Below are positions 32,749-41,467 of a DNA stretch of 64,000 bases, piece after piece (the first letter of the stretch is position 1; each line of letters begins with the position of its first letter). The stretch is from SIG307 sp045596385. GTDB taxonomy: Bacteria > Bacillota > Clostridia > Lachnospirales > Lachnospiraceae. The position numbers and the translations under genes were made by a program. The notes beneath the pieces are model-generated. The model was not told the DNA's origin, made no database searches, and saw nothing but the letters and a program-made list of their open reading frames with translations. The stretch is from assembly GCA_045596385.1 (NCBI GenBank), contig JAZOCC010000008.1:1-64000 (forward strand), read 5' to 3'.

Positions 32749-33738
32749 ATGTTAGGCAGTGATATCGGAATTGATCTCGGAACCGCAAGTGTTCTTGTAT
32801 ATATAAAAGGCAAGGGTGTGGTATTAAAAGAGCCGTCTGTAGTGGCGTTTGACCGTGATTTGAACAAGATTAAAGCAATCGGGGAAGAGGCGAGACTGAT
32901 GCTCGGTCGTACCCCGGGTAATATTGTTGCGGTGCGTCCGCTTCGTGCAGGCGTTATTTCTGACTATACCGTAACGGAAAAGATGTTAAAGTATTTCTTG
33001 CAGAAGGCAGTAGGTAAGCGTCGTTTCCGCGGCAGACGTGTCAGTGTATGTGTTCCGAGCGGTGTTACCGAGGTCGAGAAGAAGGCAGTTGAGGATGCTA
33101 CGTTACAGGCCGGTGCAAAGGAAGTTGCTATTATCGAGGAGCCGATTGCGGCAGCAATCGGTGCAGGTATCGATATTTCCAGACCGTGCGGTAATATGGT
33201 AGTGGATATCGGCGGAGGCACCACGGATATTGCAGTTATTTCCTTAGGCGGCACCGTAGTAAGTACCTCCATTAAGATTGCGGGCGATGACTTTGATGAA
33301 GCAATCGTTCGTTACATGAAGAAGAAGAACAGTCTTTTAATCGGTGAAAGAACCGCAGAGGACATTAAGATTCGTATCGGTTCCGCATATCGTCGTCCGG
33401 AGTCTATCTCTATCGACGTAAAGGGACGTAACCTGGTTTCCGGTCTTCCGAAGACCATTTCCGTAACCTCTGAGGAAACGGAGGAGGCTCTTCGTGAGAC
33501 AACCTCCCAGATTGTGGAAGCGGTTCATTCCGTACTGGAGAAGACTCCGCCGGAGCTGGCTGCGGATATTGCAGAGCGCGGTATTGTATTGACCGGTGGC
33601 GGCAGTTTGTTATACGGCTTGGAAGAGCTTATTGAGGAAAAGACCGGTATTCCGACGATGACGGCGGAGGATCCGATGACCGCAGTGGCTATCGGTACCG
33701 GAAGATATGTGGAATTGTTAAGCGGCAAGCGTGACTAA
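32749..33738 (+). CDS. mbl: MreB/Mbl-type actin-like cell-shape protein
   Basis: Forms membrane-associated filaments that guide peptidoglycan synthesis. The 329-residue protein has actin-fold phosphate motifs IGIDLGTASV and VVDIGGGTTDIAV, the EEPIAAAIGAG block, and GIVLTGGGSLLYGLEEL. Length is typical. The name mbl rests on gene order: in Bacillus subtilis mbl is followed by the flagellar genes flhO and flhP, and here two matching rod genes follow. Whether a second mreB exists elsewhere is not visible. Confidence 0.85.
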   Translation: MLGSDIGIDLGTASVLVYIKGKGVVLKEPSVVAFDRDLNKIKAIGEEARLMLGRTPGNIVAVRPLRAGVISDYTVTEKMLKYFLQKAVGKRRFRGRRVSVCVPSGVTEVEKKAVEDATLQAGAKEVAIIEEPIAAAIGAGIDISRPCGNMVVDIGGGTTDIAVISLGGTVVSTSIKIAGDDFDEAIVRYMKKKNSLLIGERTAEDIKIRIGSAYRRPESISIDVKGRNLVSGLPKTISVTSEETEEALRETTSQIVEAVHSVLEKTPPELAADIAERGIVLTGGGSLLYGLEELIEEKTGIPTMTAEDPMTAVAIGTGRYVELLSGKRD

Positions 33739-33805
33739 GACAGCAATGATGCTGTCCGTAACCTGCATGGAGGCGAGATAGAGCTTTTACAGAAAGGAGA
33801 AAAAA

Positions 33806-34582
33806 GTGGTTCGAGGATTATATACAGCATGGACAGGTATGGCAAACGAACAGAAGCGTCTGGATGTTATCTCGAATAACTTGGCAAACTCGGCAACAGT
33901 AGGCTACAAAAAGGAAGGTGTAACCTCTCAGTCTTTTGATGAGCAGTTGTCCATTAAGATTAAGGACCGGTCTGAGCCGATTACGGGAGACCGTATTATC
34001 GGCAGTATGAGCCTCGGTGTGAAAATCGGCGAGGTGTATACGGATTATTCCGGCGGTTCCTTACGAGAGACCGGTAATGCATTCGATTTGGCACTTGACG
34101 GAGACGGATTCTTTCAGGTGGCGGTAACAGACCGGAACGGAGAGACGCATATGCGGTATACCCGTGCGGGAGGCTTCCATATGACCAGTGACGGTTATGT
34201 GGTAAACTCTGAGGGAAATCATCTGCAGGGTGAGTCCGGAGATGTATTGGTGCCGACAGACGCAGGAGAGATTTTAGTGGATATTGACGGCAGTGTTTAT
34301 GCCGACGGTGAGTATGTAGACAAGATTAATTTGTTTGACTTTGAAGATTATGATTATCTGAAAAAGTTTGGCGATGTGATGTACGAGCCGGTTGACGGTG
34401 CCGTGGAAAAGGATGCCACAGGCTTGATTCGTCAGGGCTATACCGAGCAGTCCAATGTAAATGTAGTAAGTGAGATGGTGAATATGATTGCCATTACCAG
34501 AGCCTATGAGGCAAATCAGAAGGTCATCCAGTCGGTAGACCAGACCTTGGAGAATTCCGCAAATTCCATTGGACGTGTATAG
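33806..34582 (+). CDS. Flagellar basal-body rod protein, FlgF/FlhO-like
   Basis: A 258-residue axial protein of the flagellar rod. The N-terminal conserved block MVRGLYTAWTGMANEQKRLDVISNNLANSATVGYKKE and the C-terminal helix VNVVSEMVNMIAITRAYEANQKVIQ define the family. The start is a GTG after AAAGGAG. It precedes an FlgG-like gene, matching the flhO-flhP order of Bacillus. Exported by the flagellar type III apparatus. Confidence 0.9.
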   Translation: MVRGLYTAWTGMANEQKRLDVISNNLANSATVGYKKEGVTSQSFDEQLSIKIKDRSEPITGDRIIGSMSLGVKIGEVYTDYSGGSLRETGNAFDLALDGDGFFQVAVTDRNGETHMRYTRAGGFHMTSDGYVVNSEGNHLQGESGDVLVPTDAGEILVDIDGSVYADGEYVDKINLFDFEDYDYLKKFGDVMYEPVDGAVEKDATGLIRQGYTEQSNVNVVSEMVNMIAITRAYEANQKVIQSVDQTLENSANSIGRV

Positions 34583-34602
34583 CGTAAGAAAGAGGTGACG
34601 TT

Positions 34603-35451
34603 ATGTTAAGATCATTGTGGACAGGTGCATCGGGAATGATTGCACAACAGACCAATGTAGATACGATTTCAAATAACCTTGCCAACGTGAATACCGTTGG
34701 TTACAAGAAGGAGACCGTGGAGTTCCGTTCTCTCTTATATCAAAAGCTTCAGACAGAGACTACGGACCATAACGGAGATCCGAAGCCGGTCATCGGTCAG
34801 GTGGGGTCCGGTGTACGTACGGGAGCGATTACTTCCCGCTTTACCCAGGGAAATTTAACTGCGACCGAGAATCCGTTTGATTTAGCCATTGACGGCGAAG
34901 GCTTTTTTGCCGTAAGGACGCCGAACGGTGAGACGGCATATACCCGTAACGGTTCTTTGGTATTTGCTATTGCAACCGACGGATTGGCGCTTACCAATTC
35001 CGAGGGATACCCGCTTTTGGATACTACGGGCTCTCCGGTGGTACTTCCGGCCACAACCGATGTATCTAAGCTTTCCGTTGATGTAGACGGGAAATTAATT
35101 GAAGAGGTAGACGAACCGTATACGGCGGCAGACGGTTCGACAAAGTACAATACCGAGCATGTAGAGCGTGCGCAGTTGGGAATTGTACAGTTTAATAATC
35201 CGTCCGGTCTTGAAAAAGTGTCCGGTAGTATGTATCAGCAGACGCTGGCATCCGGTGAGCCGCGTATGGAGGTAGAGGATGAGGCTTTAAAGCGTAGTTC
35301 TATTCGTTCCGGTTATTTGGAGGCTTCTAACGTGCAGACGGTGGATGAAATTGTAAATCTGATTGTGGCACAGCGTGCCTATGAAATGAATTCTAAGGTA
35401 ATTACCGCATCCGACCAGATGTTACAGCAGGCAAACAACCTGAGAGGCTAG
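34603..35451 (+). CDS. Flagellar distal-rod protein, FlgG/FlhP-like
   Basis: A 282-residue rod protein. N-terminal LRSLWTGASGMIAQQTNVDTISNNLANVNTVGYKKE and C-terminal LEASNVQTVDEIVNLIVAQRAYEMNSKVI are the FlgG signature blocks. Length is near the usual 260-280. It lies 20 bp after the FlgF-like gene and shares its operon. Confidence 0.92.
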   Translation: MLRSLWTGASGMIAQQTNVDTISNNLANVNTVGYKKETVEFRSLLYQKLQTETTDHNGDPKPVIGQVGSGVRTGAITSRFTQGNLTATENPFDLAIDGEGFFAVRTPNGETAYTRNGSLVFAIATDGLALTNSEGYPLLDTTGSPVVLPATTDVSKLSVDVDGKLIEEVDEPYTAADGSTKYNTEHVERAQLGIVQFNNPSGLEKVSGSMYQQTLASGEPRMEVEDEALKRSSIRSGYLEASNVQTVDEIVNLIVAQRAYEMNSKVITASDQMLQQANNLRG

Positions 35452-35503
35452 CATACAGAGTACAGGATAAGAGATACATAGGCTTACGGAGATGGGAGGA
35501 AGC

Positions 35504-35932
35504 ATGAGTATCGGATTAAGCAGTGAGCTTCTTTTTACACAGATGCAAAACAGCAAGAACGACACAAAAGCGGTCGGTCTTCAGAATAAGCTTTCCGGCA
35601 TTAACAGCGACTCAGCCACGGACGAAGAAATGATGGAGGTCTGCAAGGAGTTTGAGGCCTATCTGGTGGAAAAGGTGTTTGACCGGATGAAGGATGCCAT
35701 GACAGATAGTGAAAATGAGGAAAGCGACTATTTGAGTTATTTTGGTGATATGATGTATCAGGAATATGCCAAAACAATTGCGGAAAACGGGGAATTGGGA
35801 CTGGCACAGCAGTTGTACGAGTCCATGAAGCGCAATACCGTATCTCCGATACAGGAAAGTCTTAAGCCGACGGACGAGACGGTAAATGCGGCGGCAGCAC
35901 TTGCTTCCGAAGAAAAGAAAGCGGCAGAGTAA
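35504..35932 (+). CDS. Rod-binding protein, FlgJ N-terminal-domain type
   Basis: A 142-residue protein matching the rod-binding half of FlgJ (EVCKEFEAYLVEKVFDRMKDAM, then YLSYFGDMMYQEYAKTIAENGELGLAQQLYESM). The muramidase half of enterobacterial FlgJ is absent, as is usual in Firmicutes. The start at 35504 follows GGGAGGA at close spacing; an in-frame ATG 12 bases earlier is possible. Last gene of the mbl-flagellar operon. Confidence 0.85.
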   Translation: MSIGLSSELLFTQMQNSKNDTKAVGLQNKLSGINSDSATDEEMMEVCKEFEAYLVEKVFDRMKDAMTDSENEESDYLSYFGDMMYQEYAKTIAENGELGLAQQLYESMKRNTVSPIQESLKPTDETVNAAAALASEEKKAAE

Positions 35933-35986
35933 GGACTGCAATATATCAGGAAAGAAGTACGGGCGTTACGGGCTGAGGCTCGTGGC

Positions 35987-36026
35987 GCCTTTTTTCGGGA
36001 AGTTTTATGAGTTTCCGAAAAAAGGC
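35987..36026. terminator. Perfect 12-bp hairpin between the rod gene and recD2
   Basis: GCCTTTTTTCGG (35987-35998) pairs exactly with CCGAAAAAAGGC (36015-36026). The internal runs of T and A make it a plausible terminator in either direction. The rest of the 175-bp gap shows a TCGCT..AGCGA hairpin only. Confidence 0.6.
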
Positions 36027-36107
36027 ATTGATCGCACTGCGGCGGAACGGAAGTTGTCGCTGGAAGATCGCAAGCGAGATTTACGTTGTTTTATATAAGG
36101 AGAGGTC

Positions 36108-38327
36108 ATGGAGAAGGAAAGCATCAAGGGATACGTTACCCATATCAAGTACCGCAATGAAAAAAACGGATATACCATATTGACGTTAGAGTCCGACGAG
36201 GATGATGTAGTGTGCGTCGGCTGTTTTTCTGCGGTCAGTGAAGGTGATTTGCTTTCCGTTACCGGAACCTATACCGTACATAATGTCTATGGGGAACAGT
36301 TTTCGATGGAGCATTATGAGGTACAGGAACCGGAGAATGCGGTAGCAATGGAGCGTTATCTTGCCTCCGGAGCGATTAAGGGAGTGGGGGCAAAGCTGGC
36401 TGCCCGCATTGTGCGACGTTTCAAGGAGGATACCTTTCGGATCATGGAGGAGGAACCGGAACGTCTTTCCGAGGTGTCCGGAATCAGTGAAAAATCCGCC
36501 CACGCCATTTATGAACAGTTTGTGGAAAAAAGAGAGCTGCGTCATGCGATGTTGTTTTTACAGCAGTACGGCATTTCCAATACATTGGCGGTGAAAATTT
36601 ACGAACGATATAAAAGCCAGATGGAGGTTGTGCTGACGGAGAATCCGTACCGTCTGGCGGAGGATATTGACGGTATCGGTTTTCGGATTGCGGATGAAAT
36701 TGCTTCAAAGGTCGGACTTCGCGGGGATTCGGAGTACAGGGTCCGTGCGGCAATCTTTTATGTATTAACCCAGGCAGGTACGAACGGTCATGTGTATTTA
36801 CCGGAAGAGGAGGTGCTTACGCAAACCTGTGAGTTACTGGAACTGGGAAGGGAAACGGTAAAACGTCAGATTGATTTTTTACAGATGGAGAAGAAGATTA
36901 TTGTAAAGGATGTGGACGGTGACAGGCTGTTATATGGTTCTATGGCCTATTATACGGAATTAAATACAGCCCGGATGTTGTTGGATTTAAATGTGTCCTA
37001 TGATCTGCCGGATTCTATTCTTTTGACTAAGTTGGCTACGCTGGAGCGCAGGGGAGGAATCGAACCGGATGAATTGCAGCAAAAGGCGGTCTTTGAAACG
37101 GCGCGACACGGTGTATTTGTTTTAACCGGCGGTCCGGGTACCGGTAAAACGACTACCATCCGAACGATGCTGGATTTCTTTGAAAAGGAAGGTTTGGATA
37201 TTTTGTTGGCGGCGCCTACAGGACGTGCCGCAAAGCGCATGACGGAGACCACAGGAAGAGAAGCCAGGACCATTCACCGTCTGTTGGAGTTAAAAGTATC
37301 GGAGGGCATGGGAAATCGCATGAGCTTTGAGCGGAACGAAGAGAATCCGTTGGAATGTGATTTGATTATTATCGATGAGATGTCCATGGTAGATATTTAT
37401 CTGATGCATGCGCTTCTTAAAGCGATTCCCATCGGAACCAGACTGGTATTGGTGGGAGATGTAAATCAGTTGCCGAGTGTGGGACCGGGAAATGTATTGC
37501 GGGATATTATTGATTCCGGCTGCTTTTCCGTGGTTACTCTGGACAAGATTTTCCGACAGGCCCGGGAGAGCGATATTGTGACCAATGCTCATAAAATTCA
37601 TGCGGGGGAAGAGATTCGCCTGGACAATAAGAGTAATGATTTTTTCTTTCTTCAAAGAGAGGATTTGAATGTGATTCAACAGTCCATTTTATATTTGGTG
37701 AAGGAGAAGTTAGCGAAGCATCTGAAGGTAAGACCGCAGGAAATCCAAGTGCTGACGCCGATGCGAAAGGGCGAGCTGGGCGTGGAGCGTCTCAATGTGT
37801 TGTTGCAGGAGCACTTAAATCCGGCAGATCCGGGCAAAAAAGAGAAGGAGCATACCAAGGGAGTTTTTCGTGAAGGCGATAAGGTGATGCAGATTAAGAA
37901 CAATTATCAGATGGAATGGGAGATTCGCAGCCGGTACGGAATTCCGGTAGAGTCCGGTACCGGTGTGTTTAACGGAGATTGCGGAACCATACAGGAGATT
38001 AATTTCTTTTCCGAGCGTATGAGTGTGTGCTTTGATGAAGGACGGATTGCGGAATATCCGTTTTCTCAGCTTGATGAGCTGGAGCTGGCATATGCGGCAA
38101 CCATTCATAAGTCCCAGGGAAGCGAGTATCCGGCGGTGGTACTGCCGTTACTTTCCGGTCCTCGGCTTTTGATGAATCGTAACCTGTTATATACCGCAGT
38201 GACCAGAGCAAAACAGTGTGTGATGATTGTAGGGAACGCAGCTACGGTATGGGGGATGATAGAGAATACGGATGAGATGAAACGTTATTCCGGCCTTAGA
38301 CGGCATTTGGAAGAAATGATGCCGTAA
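36108..38327 (+). CDS. recD2: RecD2-type ATP-dependent 5'-3' DNA helicase
   Basis: A 739-residue superfamily-1 helicase acting in DNA repair without RecBC. The N-terminal region has an OB-like start and helix-hairpin-helix repeats (GVGAKLAARIVRRF, VSGISEKSAHAIYEQF, DGIGFRIADEIA). The motor has Walker A LTGGPGTGKTTT, Walker B IIIDEMSMVD, motif III LVGDVNQLPSVGPG, and C-terminal AATIHKSQGSEYP with YTAVTRAK. AGGAGAGG precedes the ATG. It lies between flagellar genes and comF. Confidence 0.93.
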   Translation: MEKESIKGYVTHIKYRNEKNGYTILTLESDEDDVVCVGCFSAVSEGDLLSVTGTYTVHNVYGEQFSMEHYEVQEPENAVAMERYLASGAIKGVGAKLAARIVRRFKEDTFRIMEEEPERLSEVSGISEKSAHAIYEQFVEKRELRHAMLFLQQYGISNTLAVKIYERYKSQMEVVLTENPYRLAEDIDGIGFRIADEIASKVGLRGDSEYRVRAAIFYVLTQAGTNGHVYLPEEEVLTQTCELLELGRETVKRQIDFLQMEKKIIVKDVDGDRLLYGSMAYYTELNTARMLLDLNVSYDLPDSILLTKLATLERRGGIEPDELQQKAVFETARHGVFVLTGGPGTGKTTTIRTMLDFFEKEGLDILLAAPTGRAAKRMTETTGREARTIHRLLELKVSEGMGNRMSFERNEENPLECDLIIIDEMSMVDIYLMHALLKAIPIGTRLVLVGDVNQLPSVGPGNVLRDIIDSGCFSVVTLDKIFRQARESDIVTNAHKIHAGEEIRLDNKSNDFFFLQREDLNVIQQSILYLVKEKLAKHLKVRPQEIQVLTPMRKGELGVERLNVLLQEHLNPADPGKKEKEHTKGVFREGDKVMQIKNNYQMEWEIRSRYGIPVESGTGVFNGDCGTIQEINFFSERMSVCFDEGRIAEYPFSQLDELELAYAATIHKSQGSEYPAVVLPLLSGPRLLMNRNLLYTAVTRAKQCVMIVGNAATVWGMIENTDEMKRYSGLRRHLEEMMP

Positions 38328-38445
38328 ATCTCGGAATTCTGTCAGAAAACTATTGTATTTCATGGGAAAATGTTATAAAATAGAGGAAAGAAGGAAAGAA
38401 AAGGAGGATGGGAGTCTGAGCAGTTATAATTGGGGGGAGATTATA

Positions 38446-39147
38446 GTGAAGTGTGTATTTCCGCCACGGTGTCCGGTTTGCGGAGAGTTACGGATTCCGT
38501 GGGAGAGCAGTACGTGTCCGGATTGTGCCGGAAAGCTTCGCTTTGTGAAGTCGCCGGTTTGTCTTTGCTGCGGACGGGAGATTTCGGATGAGACGAAGGA
38601 ATACTGTGGAAGATGTGAAGATCATAGAATGTCCTTTGTGAGGAATTTCGCGGTATGGCAATATGACAGGCGGATGAAGCGTTCCATTGCCGATTTCAAA
38701 TATCACGGCCGGAAGGAATACGCTGAGTTTTACATACAGCATATGAAACAATGCTTTGGAAAGCAATTGCTCCGCTCCGGAGTGACAGCACTGGTGCCGG
38801 TACCGATTTCTCATAAGAGACGACGGTATCGTGGGTTTAATCAGGCAGAGTTATTGTCAGAGGGGTTGGCAAAAGAGCTGGGATTGTCCTCGGTACGGTT
38901 GGTGAAGCGTATCAGGAATACAAGGCCTCAAAGCGGTTTGTCGCCGAAGGAACGAAAAAAGAATTTAGCAGCCTCGCTGGCCTGGGATGAAGGAGAAGCG
39001 AAGCGTTTAAAAGAGTTACCGGGAACGGTGGCATTGGTAGATGATATTTTTACCACCGGAGCAACGATGGAGGCCTGTACGGAGGTATTACAGTCCCATG
39101 GGATTTCATCGGTATACGGGATTTGTGTATGTATCGGAAATGAATAA
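38446..39147 (+). CDS. comF: ComF-family phosphoribosyltransferase-like protein
   Basis: Linked to DNA uptake in competent bacteria. Zinc-finger cysteines occur as PPRCPVCG, CPDC, CLCCG and CGRC in the first third. The C-terminal phosphoribosyltransferase signature is VALVDDIFTTGATMEAC. The start is uncertain. I give the GTG at 38446 after GGGGGAG. A CTG at 38416, eight bases after a perfect AAGGAGG, would add ten residues (MSSYNWGEII) and is also attractive. Codons further upstream overlap a promoter-like stretch. yvyF follows 27 bp downstream, as in the Bacillus comF-yvyF region. Confidence 0.85.
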   Translation: MKCVFPPRCPVCGELRIPWESSTCPDCAGKLRFVKSPVCLCCGREISDETKEYCGRCEDHRMSFVRNFAVWQYDRRMKRSIADFKYHGRKEYAEFYIQHMKQCFGKQLLRSGVTALVPVPISHKRRRYRGFNQAELLSEGLAKELGLSSVRLVKRIRNTRPQSGLSPKERKKNLAASLAWDEGEAKRLKELPGTVALVDDIFTTGATMEACTEVLQSHGISSVYGICVCIGNE

Positions 39148-39174
39148 ATTGTAGGAAAAGAGGAGGAAGATGCT

Positions 39175-39588
39175 ATGGATGTACGAAATTGTAAAGGATG
39201 TAGCCGTTTGTTCAACTACATCGGAGGACAGCCGCTGTGCCCGGAGTGTATCAAGGCGCTGGATGTGAAGTTTGATGAGGTACGTGATTATGTGTATGAG
39301 CACCCGCGTGCAGGTATGCAGCAGGTGGCGGAGGAAAATGATGTATCCATCGCCCAGATTAAGCGTTGGATTCGTGAAGAGCGTCTTGCCTTCAGTGAAG
39401 AGGCTCAGGTTGGTCTGGAGTGCGAGGGCTGCGGTAAGATGATTCGTACCGGGCGGTTCTGTGATGCTTGCAAGGCGAAGCATATCAATGATTTTTCCGC
39501 GTATGCGCGTCCGAAATTTGATGTGGAGCCGAAGCTTACAGCAAAGTCCCAGGGGCCGCAGATGCGCTTTTTGGACCGTGGAAGGTAA
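39175..39588 (+). CDS. yvyF: Flagellar operon protein, YvyF/TIGR03826-like
   Basis: A 137-residue protein with two zinc-ribbon-like cysteine pairs near the N-terminus (NCKGCSRLF, LCPECIKAL) and two near residue 83 (CEGCGKMI, CDACKAKH), around a helix-turn-helix-like segment (MQQVAEENDVSIAQIKRWIREERL). This arrangement fits the YvyF family found beside flgM in Firmicutes; the biochemical role is unclear. It follows comF, but no flgM gene follows here. Confidence 0.8.
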   Translation: MDVRNCKGCSRLFNYIGGQPLCPECIKALDVKFDEVRDYVYEHPRAGMQQVAEENDVSIAQIKRWIREERLAFSEEAQVGLECEGCGKMIRTGRFCDACKAKHINDFSAYARPKFDVEPKLTAKSQGPQMRFLDRGR

Positions 39589-39612
39589 TTTGAAAATGAA
39601 TAGGTATAAAAG

Positions 39613-39643
39613 AAGCGCTGCGGGTGTGATGCCTACAGCGCTT
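39613..39643 (+). terminator. Terminator after yvyF
   Basis: AAGCGCTG..CAGCGCTT with a 15-base loop, followed by TGGTATTTTT. A second hairpin GTTTCGCA/TGCGAAAC lies at 39661-39683, next to the converging cvfB stop. Confidence 0.75.
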
Positions 39644-39694
39644 TGGTATTTTTAAAGAACGGTTTCGCAAAAGGAATGCGAAACAGCCGCGTTC

Positions 39695-40564
39695 TTAATT
39701 CAGACGGATACCGTCTTCTTCAATTGTAATGATGCTGTCTTTATAAAGACGTCCGATGGCTCTTTTGAAGGAGTTTTTGCTTAAACCGAACTTTGCTTTG
39801 ATGGCCTCCGGATTGGACTTGTCGTGGTACGGAAGAAATCCGCCGGCTTCTTTTAACAGGGCAAGGACTCCTTCTGCGTCATTATCCATCTGAAGGTATG
39901 CCTTTTCCCTGATGGAAAGCTCTAAGCGGCCGTCCGGCTGTACCTTGGTGACGCGGGCATTGATGACCGTGCCGGGACGAAGAGGAGTAATCACCTCACG
40001 GCGCGGAATCAGTGCGGAGTAGATGTCGTCTACCGCAACATAGGTGCCGAATTCGTCGATGTGCTCGTAGACGATACCGGTAACCCGGTCATCCTTTTGA
40101 TACGGCGCATTGCCGGAAAGATAGTCGTATACATGCATAGTGGCACAGAGTCTGCCGCTCTTATCAATGTAAAGGGCCACTAAGACGCGTTCGCCCTGCT
40201 TTACCTTTGCGGTCTGCTCCTTAAACGGAAGGAGCAAATCCTTTGCCAGTCCCCAGTCCAAGAAGGCACCGATCTGGGAGGTCTCCTTTACGGTCAGAAC
40301 TGCGGTTTCGCCTAAGGTAAGCGGCGGGACCGTAGTGGTGGCAATGGCACGGTCTTCAGAGTCACGGTAAACAAATACTCGGAGGGTATCTCCGTGCTTG
40401 ATGCCCTGCGGTACCTGGTTACGCGGAAGAAGAACTCTGGTTTCTTCAATGGCGGCGGTGTCCGTGGATACGGAAGGTGTACCTTCGGTCTTACTTTCCA
40501 GATAAACACCGTTTTCGGTTGACCTGCAGACGGTAAGCGTCTGCATTTGTCCAAGTAAAATCAT
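39695..40564 (-). CDS. CvfB/YitL-like S1-domain RNA-binding protein
   Basis: A 289-residue protein with an N-terminal S1-like region (~1-65), central S1 domains (TVKETSQIGAFLDWGLAKDLLLPF, then GIVYEHIDEFGTYVAVDDIYSALIP), and a C-terminal winged helix (PEAIKAKFGLSKNSFKRAIGRLYKDSIITIEEDGI). This domain order matches CvfB, which affects virulence and RNA turnover in Staphylococcus. It lies 45 bp after the thioesterase gene and is probably co-transcribed. Confidence 0.85.
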   Translation of the reverse strand: MILLGQMQTLTVCRSTENGVYLESKTEGTPSVSTDTAAIEETRVLLPRNQVPQGIKHGDTLRVFVYRDSEDRAIATTTVPPLTLGETAVLTVKETSQIGAFLDWGLAKDLLLPFKEQTAKVKQGERVLVALYIDKSGRLCATMHVYDYLSGNAPYQKDDRVTGIVYEHIDEFGTYVAVDDIYSALIPRREVITPLRPGTVINARVTKVQPDGRLELSIREKAYLQMDNDAEGVLALLKEAGGFLPYHDKSNPEAIKAKFGLSKNSFKRAIGRLYKDSIITIEEDGIRLN

Positions 40565-40609
40565 AACGATAAATCCTCTCTGTTATAAAAAATATTAATA
40601 GGAAGCAAA

Positions 40610-41314
40610 CTACTCTTTGGAAAATTCCGCAACAGCATACGGAGTACCGTCTTTTGCGGCAAGCACCACGGTACATTTGTCCTCTGTTTGCGTAAGGCGC
40701 GGATAGATGGTATCACCAAGTTGAGCTGCTTTTTTATATTCCACGCGAAGGGAGGTGTAATCAACCTCAGGAATCAATGCGGCTGCCATGGCAACATATT
40801 GGCCGTTGTTGACATGATGATTGGAATCCAAATGGGAGACGCTTACTGAAATCGGGGTTAACACAGTCCCTTCCGCCGGAATCTCAATCTTTCGCGGTGC
40901 ACATTCCATCGGAAACGGAGGCTCCAACGGATAACGGGAAGCATAGGCAGGGTCCGGCTTTACAGGGCGTCCGGTGTCCGTATCGGCGAAGACCCAGATG
41001 GAATTGGCCACGACGAACGGGTCGCCGGTTTCATCCGTCAGGGTAAAGTTACGATAGCCGAACATGGACTTAAACTCATAGGGCCATGTGTTGACCTGCA
41101 ACCGTTCTCCGTATTGCGGGAACCGGTAAATCTTGATTTGCCAGGAATTCATCAGCCATACACGATGCGCCTCTTTTAAAAAATCAATGCCGATACCAAG
41201 GTCTTCCGAGTGAAAAATACTGCAATCTTGAAAATAATTGATGATTGACGGATAGGACAAGCGCAGGGTGGAATCCACCTCGCTGTACCGGACTCTTGTT
41301 GAAAACGAATACAT
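40610..41314 (-). CDS. Acyl-ACP thioesterase (FatA/FatB-like)
   Basis: Releases fatty acids from acyl carrier protein. The 234-residue protein consists of two hot-dog folds. The first has VRYSEVDSTLRLSYPSIINYFQDCSI and NSWQIKIYRFPQYGERLQVNTW. The second has the catalytic-like SHLDSNHHVNNGQYVAMA (Asn and His). The ATG at 41314 follows AAGGAG; the 94 codons upstream in frame are non-coding by ribosome-binding-site evidence. Divergent from the CPBP protease gene. Confidence 0.88.
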   Translation of the reverse strand: MYSFSTRVRYSEVDSTLRLSYPSIINYFQDCSIFHSEDLGIGIDFLKEAHRVWLMNSWQIKIYRFPQYGERLQVNTWPYEFKSMFGYRNFTLTDETGDPFVVANSIWVFADTDTGRPVKPDPAYASRYPLEPPFPMECAPRKIEIPAEGTVLTPISVSVSHLDSNHHVNNGQYVAMAAALIPEVDYTSLRVEYKKAAQLGDTIYPRLTQTEDKCTVVLAAKDGTPYAVAEFSKE

Positions 41315-41467
41315 AACCGCTCCTTGCAGACCGGCAAAAGTACCGATCATAACGATATTTTTCTCATACGCACACAAGTATAGCATAATTTCGAAAAAAA
41401 AGCTAGAAATAGTGAGGAAAAAATTGTATACTGGTAGAGGGAATGATGTTTGATGGGAGGAAACACT

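Noticed and set aside
35886..36098. Small ORF between the rod gene and recD2
   Set aside because: It starts inside the rod gene without a ribosome binding site and runs through a perfect hairpin; a decayed gene cannot be excluded but is unsupported.
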